This document shows positions 6,799-10,427 of a stretch of 10,427 nucleotides of DNA, piece by piece. A model generated the notes under the pieces. It saw only the letters and a list, made by a program, of their open reading frames with translations, had not been told where the DNA came from and ran no database searches. The stretch comes from Thalassiosira profunda (lineage: Eukaryota > Bacillariophyta > Thalassiosirophyceae > Thalassiosirales > Thalassiosiraceae), in contig JALLAP010001449.1 in NCBI GenBank assembly GCA_036939355.1, positions 1 to 10,427 on the forward strand, written 5' to 3'. Made by a program: the position numbers and the translations under genes. How positions within the stretch are numbered: position 1 is the first letter of the stretch; each line of letters begins with the position of its first letter.

Positions 6799-7709
6799 TT
6801 ACCAGAAGATCGATACCACGGCCAGGAAAGATGTCCAAAAGCCCACCATCGCATATCTATCCCTGCTAGCATTCTCCAGCTGATCCAGCCCCTTCTCTAT
6901 GAACACTTCCGCACAGTTCCAAAATTGTTCGGGCGTTCCGGACCCGTCTGGACTAACAGTTCCGCAAAGCATCGACGATGTGGGATCTATCTTCCAACTG
7001 GATGGCCAATCGTACTCTCTGTACCCCTTGTGATAGCAGCTGTTCGCTGTCAGGTAATACCTGTAGTAAGATGCATTGTTGGTTGCAAAGTGAGAAGTCA
7101 GAACACACGGACAAACGAGATGCAATGCAATCAGCTGCAACTCGCCATTGTATGAGCACGAGATCGCCGTACACGTTCGCCGGCAGCCGCATCCTGTAAG
7201 AGAAATCCATGACACCGCTCGTCGAGCCAACGTCCAAGACGTAGTTGCTGTCCGGAGGGGCGATATATGCCCGTTCGGGATAGATCGGATCGTATTTGCC
7301 CCCGTGCAGCATATCTGAAACGAACGTCAATCGATTGGCATCGAAGCATTCCTGCGTGGGTACCTCGCCAGGAGCGATTGGACAGGCCGAGAAGACGAAA
7401 TGTCCCCGATGGTGTGCAGTCAACGACACGTTCAATATCATATCCTGTCCCTGGGTGTAGTTCGCCTGGATCATCGTGGGCATCGGCCCGCCCAGCGCAT
7501 TCTTCGGTGCATCGTAATTGCGCTCACTTCCCCATCCGCCGACGATGCCACAGCGGGCTAAACTTCCGCCGCGGTTGAGGCAGTGCGGGCACGTTTCCGG
7601 TTCGGGATCGGTCTCGTTCTGTTTCCACCACACCGTCTCCTCGTGGGCCACGAGATTGCGCGAGCGGGGGCTTGCGAGGTAGCCGTGCGCATCGGCTGAT
7701 TGAGGACCA
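6799..7709 (-). CDS. Secreted PF03067 (chitin-binding type 4 / LPMO-like) protein with anchor-like C-terminus; first exon unresolved
   Basis: Exons 7709-7146 and 7060-6799 join through a GC-AG intron. Counting from the histidine that would start the mature protein (codon 7687-7685), 267 residues are visible. HGYLASPRSRN (1-11) is the start typical of copper-dependent polysaccharide monooxygenases, where His1 forms half of the histidine brace. AHHRGHFVF (91-99) supplies the likely second His. CPHCLNRGGSLARCG (33-47) and FWNCAEVFI (227-235) are further conserved cysteine blocks. Enzymes of this superfamily oxidatively cleave chitin or other glycans; activity here is unproven. The tail YAMVGFWTSFLAVVSIFW (250-267) is a terminal hydrophobic segment after ENAS, suggesting a GPI signal or membrane anchor. 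The signal peptide must lie in an upstream exon: acceptors at 7710 and 7696 and a strong donor at 7779 are present, but no choice gives a convincing ATG-led signal peptide. Confidence 0.75.
7061..7145 (-). other. GC-AG intron (85 bp) in the LPMO-like gene
   Basis: The exon ends CAATG (7146), the donor is GCGAGT (7145-7140), and the acceptor is TTACTACAG ending at 7061. Joining gives ...LVLIQ-W-YYLTANSC, with the Trp codon split TG|G, which restores the continuous family sequence. The nearby GT at 7141-7140 (GTTGCA) would put the downstream exon out of frame. The GC donor otherwise matches the GTGAGT form used in the other introns here. Confidence 0.8.
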
Positions 7710-7779
7710 CTGCCGAGGATCCAGCCCACACGGGCGGTTGATGTGAAGTGTCCGCGACATCTGTGATACGGACACTCAC
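7710..7779 (-). other. Candidate first intron of the LPMO-like gene
   Basis: TCGG|GTGAGT at 7779 is a strong donor, and CCTCGGCAG ending at 7710 is a good acceptor (an alternative AG ends at 7696). No in-frame ATG precedes the mature His in the unspliced frame, so an intron is needed here. Reading frames across it do not settle on one start: the candidate ATGs on this strand are at 7907 and 7884. The existence of an intron is likely; its limits are uncertain. Confidence 0.45.
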
Positions 7780-7858
7780 CCGACAAATGCTGGACAGCTT
7801 GGACACTTCTTTTGCAAAAGAGGTGCACGAGCGAGAGGAGGCAGGGGGTGCACCGACG

Positions 7859-8878
7859 ATGAGGAGGTCTGCCGCGGCCACCATCCTTTGCGCTGGCGGC
7901 CTCGCATGCCGCAATGGCGGCGGCGCAGCTATCTTTGCCGCGGCTGGGGCGCCGCCGTCGCCGGCCTCCTGGAGATCTTGGGACGACCTCCCCGTGATGG
8001 GCGATCGCTCACGAGATAGCTCGAAGGGTGACGATGACAGTGGATCAAAGGGCGGAAGGCGCCGGCGTCGTTTCCGACGCTCGCGGAGAAGGCGAGGCGT
8101 CGATGATGGTGCACGCGATTACCCAGACGAAGGTGAACCCCCGTCCTCCTTTTTGGACCGAGACTTTGACGATGCATTCCTGAACCAGCGGAGACGGCGC
8201 CATCGAAAGCAAAGCAACCAGAGCGAGCCTCTCGACCCAATTCGGCAATGGGCCATGGAGAAGACGGGAGTTCACATTCCACGCATCAATGTCAACTTCG
8301 ATCCAATCACTATCCTGAAAATACGCAAGTCGTTACCCAACGTCATCCCGGGAGCAATCATTCGCGTCGGTGCCGACTTCGAAACGCACCGCCTCGGGCG
8401 GGCGGGGCTGTGGCGTGTGCGAGGCTGCATAGAAGACAAGCTGTTCGGGGGGCGGTTCACACTCCGAGAGAGGAGGAGCGAGGGCGAGCGATCCGTACTG
8501 ATGGAGTACTCCAAATCGTGGCTCTTCGCCGGGTCCGGGGGCATGGGCACTCGTCTTAACTTGTCGGGGGCGTATGATATTGCTACGGGGAGAGGGAGCG
8601 CGCGGTTCGGCCTCAGGACGGAGAGTACAAACGCCATTGGCAGTTATCAGCTGATGCCGGGCCGGAAGGGCTTTTCGGTGGTGCCGGTCGTTCCACTGGA
8701 GCGGGATGGATCTGTGTTGATAGAAGCCAAGACGAACGTGGAGATTCCAGATGCGCCCGAGTTTGTCATTGGAACGGACTTCGCTGGCACTTCAGTGGAT
8801 GGAACATCAGTGGGAATGGGCGTTGGCGGAGATGTCACGGTTGATGTCGAGGAAGTCAACTTGATATTCCTGCTCTAG
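7859..8878 (+). CDS. Unknown protein: targeting-like N-terminus, Arg-rich stretch, beta-rich C-terminal domain
   Basis: 339 residues from the ATG at 7859; an in-frame ATG at 7787 would add 24 residues. I chose 7859 because MRRSAAATILCAGGLAC (1-17) looks like a signal or organelle-targeting start, followed by an Ala-rich stretch to about residue 37. Residues 49-120 are charged and low-complexity, with an Arg cluster at 67-79 (RRRRRFRRSRRRR) and RRRRHRK at 111-117. The second half (about 138-339) is probably folded. It has alternating short strands such as AIIRVGADFE (166-175), GLWRVRGCIED (183-193), GGRFTLRER (197-205), GSARFGLRTE (246-255) and DVTVDVEEVNLIFLL (325-339). I do not recognise the family. 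A membrane beta-barrel or lipid-binding beta domain is possible but unproven. The gene is head to head with the LPMO-like gene and probably overlaps its first exon. Confidence 0.65.
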   Translation: MRRSAAATILCAGGLACRNGGGAAIFAAAGAPPSPASWRSWDDLPVMGDRSRDSSKGDDDSGSKGGRRRRRFRRSRRRRGVDDGARDYPDEGEPPSSFLDRDFDDAFLNQRRRRHRKQSNQSEPLDPIRQWAMEKTGVHIPRINVNFDPITILKIRKSLPNVIPGAIIRVGADFETHRLGRAGLWRVRGCIEDKLFGGRFTLRERRSEGERSVLMEYSKSWLFAGSGGMGTRLNLSGAYDIATGRGSARFGLRTESTNAIGSYQLMPGRKGFSVVPVVPLERDGSVLIEAKTNVEIPDAPEFVIGTDFAGTSVDGTSVGMGVGGDVTVDVEEVNLIFLL

Positions 8879-9091
8879 AGAGAATCTATCACATAGATAC
8901 TTTGCTATCACATCAAAGAGCATCACACAACTCTTGATTGTTCTCTAAGATTGTATTCATGCATTTTTACCCCTCTTAAACAGTGCGACGCCCCATCGCC
9001 GCTGCTCACAACAAAAATAACGAGGACTTTGTTCATAACACGAGCCCGGACCCCACGTCCGGCTCGCGTTGCTTCGAAGCCTCTTCCCTGC
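8879..9091. other. Convergent 3' gap between the beta-rich protein gene and RNR1
   Basis: 213 bp between two convergent stops. It holds a small dyad ATCTAT-CAC-ATAGAT (8884-8898) just after the plus-strand stop, and a strong GC-rich hairpin (9041-9066) just after the minus-strand stop. I see no gene here. Confidence 0.5.
9041..9066 (-). other. GC-rich stem-loop in the RNR1 3' UTR
   Basis: CGAGCCCGGAC (9041-9051) pairs with GTCCGGCTCG (9057-9066) to give a 10-bp stem with one bulged C and a 5-base loop. On the RNR1 transcript (minus strand) it begins 25 bases after the stop codon, with loop GTGGG. It could act in 3' end formation or mRNA stability. The structure is seen directly; the role is inferred. 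Confidence 0.45.
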
Positions 9092-10427
9092 TTATGCTCC
9101 ACAGTTGAGGCACTCGTCGGCCTCGTCCTTCACCTCAAGTCCAGCGAACTTCGTTCCGATTTGGGCCCTCTCCATGCCGCCCACCGACGTGGGACTGGGC
9201 TGCTTCGGGGGCGCCGCGGCCTCCTTCGCAGGGTTCTTCTGGTCCTTTTGCCCCGTCGTCTCCGCCAACATCTCCTGGTTGACCGTGAACTGGATGGCGT
9301 CGGCCTTGGGCCGGGTCCGCAGGTAGTACATGCCCGTCTTCAGCCCCTTCTTCCACGCGTAGAAGTGCATGCTGGTCAGTTTCTTCGTGCTGGGCTCGCC
9401 GATGTGGACGTTCATGCTCTGGCTCTGGCAGATGTACGCGCCGCGGTCCGCGGCCATGTCCAGGATGGCGCGCTGGGGGATCTCCCACACGGTTTTGTAC
9501 ACGTCGCGGATGTCCTTCGGGATCTCGGCCACGTTCTGGATGGATCCGCCGTTGGCGATGATCTGGTTGCGGACGCGCTCGGTCCAGAAGCCGGCGGCGG
9601 TGAGGTCGCGGAGGAGGTGCTTGTTCACGATGGTGAACTCCCCGGCGAGGACGCGGCGGTTGTACATGTTGCTGGTGAACGGCTCCGTGCTCTCGTTGTT
9701 GCCCAGAATCTGCGCAGTACTGGCCGTGGGCATGGGCGCCATCAGGAGCGAGTTCCGCATGCCGTGCTGGGCAATCTTCTCCTTCAATCCGGCCCAGTCC
9801 CAACGGTCGCTAGGCGTCACTCCCCACATGTCGTACTGGAGCTGTCCCTTGGAAGCGGGCGAGCCCTCGTAGGTCTCGTACGCACCCTCCTTCTCTGCGA
9901 GCTCCATGGAGGCCTCGCACGCGCCGAAATAGATGGTCTCGAAGATGTCCTTGTTGCTGCGAAAATAGAGGGAGATTATGGTGAGAAAAAAATGGAGGCA
10001 CGTGCCCAAAGGTCAGCTCGATGAAAAATCACTCACAGCTTCTGGGCCGTCTCGCTCTCGAAGGGCAGCTTCATCATCTGGAACGCGTCCGCCAATCCCT
10101 GCACGCCAATGCCAATGGGGCGGTGCCGCATGTTGCTCTTCCGCGCCTCCTCGACGGGGTAGAAGTTCCGGTCGATGACGCGGTTCAGGTTCTTCGTCAC
10201 CACCTTGGAAACGGCCTTCAGTTTGTCCAGGTCGAAGCTCCCCTCCCCCCCGAACACGTCCGCCGGCTTAACGAACTTGCTGAGCGAGATGGACGCGAGG
10301 TTGCACACGGCGATCTCGTCCGGGGCGGTGTACTCCACGATCTCCGTGCAGAGGTTGGAGCACTTGATCGTCCCCAGGTTCTGCTGGTTCGACTTGCCGT
10401 TGCAGTGGTCCTTGTACAGCATGTACG
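9092..10427 (-). CDS. RNR1: Ribonucleoside-diphosphate reductase large subunit (class I, R1/alpha), C-terminal part
   Basis: Exons 10427-10037 and 9956-9092 give 417 visible residues, and the 5' end is outside the window. The enzyme reduces ribonucleotides to deoxyribonucleotides in the cytosol, working with the R2 subunit. Visible motifs are [19 protein letters not shown] (14-32), with catalytic N24, C26 and E28, and VCNLAS (40-45), with redox partner C41. Also present are [16 protein letters not shown] (100-115), the substrate-site [16 protein letters not shown] (204-219), the radical-transfer tyrosine pair in MYYLRTRP (339-346), and the C-terminal thiol pair CLNC (412-415) that re-reduces the active site. 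A lineage-specific Pro/Ala/Lys-rich linker (about 366-388) precedes the tail, where human RRM1 has a different Lys/Glu-rich stretch. All catalytic residues in view are intact. Assignment to the eukaryotic RRM1 type is very firm. Confidence 0.97.
9957..10036 (-). other. Spliceosomal intron (80 bp) in RNR1
   Basis: The donor AAGCT|GTGAGTG begins at 10036 and the acceptor CTATTTTCGCAG ends at 9957. Splicing joins CT and C into a Leu codon and gives ...[14 protein letters not shown]..., which matches eukaryotic R1 proteins. Without splicing the frame stops at once. Confidence 0.95.

Noticed and set aside
7146..7709. Pseudogene or frameshift explanation for the LPMO-like gene, whose frame changes near 7145
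   Set aside because: A GC-AG intron with a consensus-like donor and a good acceptor restores the conserved sequence exactly, so no frameshift is needed.
8951..10024. A 357-codon open frame on the plus strand across RNR1
   Set aside because: It is antisense to an unmistakable ribonucleotide reductase gene, has biased Leu/Val/Arg-rich content and no recognisable motif. It is a by-product of GC-rich codons.
1..10427. CRISPR arrays, tRNA or rRNA genes, transposons or insertion sequences
   Set aside because: I saw no spaced repeats, no tRNA-like cloverleaf, no rRNA sequence, and no transposase or reverse-transcriptase motif on either strand.

Overview
This is a gene-dense eukaryotic nuclear fragment. 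Genes sit on both strands, three introns of 80-96 bp are well supported, and most coding regions are a single exon. The organism is probably a unicellular protist, and my best guess is a stramenopile or another alga with secondary plastids. That guess rests on the gene mix: a BT1 folate/biopterin-type transporter, a divergent type II sulfotransferase, a PF03067 (LPMO-like) secreted protein with the 'HGYL.SPRSRN ... CPHCLNRGGS' pattern, and short GTGAGT introns. I cannot fix the taxon from sequence alone.

Layout, left to right: (1) the C-terminal two thirds of a pepsin/cathepsin D-type aspartic protease (+, 3-848, one intron, N-terminus outside the window). (2) A convergent single-exon gene (-, 937-2643) encoding a GlcNAc-PI de-N-acetylase (PIG-L) fused to a C-terminal TLDc domain. 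(3) A 585-bp divergent intergenic region with a heptanucleotide repeat, an E2F-like site and short dyads. (4) A BT1-family membrane transporter (+, 3229-5094). (5) A type II membrane sulfotransferase-like protein (+, 5543-6601). (6) A PF03067 copper-oxygenase-like secreted protein with a C-terminal membrane-anchor-like tail (-, 6799 to about 7709, with one GC-AG intron and an unresolved first exon). (7) An Arg-rich, beta-rich protein of unknown function (+, 7859-8878), head to head with gene 6. (8) The C-terminal 417 residues of class I ribonucleotide reductase large subunit (-, 9092-10427, one intron, 5' end outside the window).

The genes do not form one pathway. Several concern the secretory or surface route: aspartic protease, GPI synthesis, lumenal sulfotransferase, and a surface LPMO-like protein. 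Two bear on nucleotide supply: the folate-type transporter and ribonucleotide reductase. The most notable observation is the PIG-L-TLDc fusion, which joins the second step of GPI-anchor synthesis to a domain known in other proteins for binding the V-ATPase.
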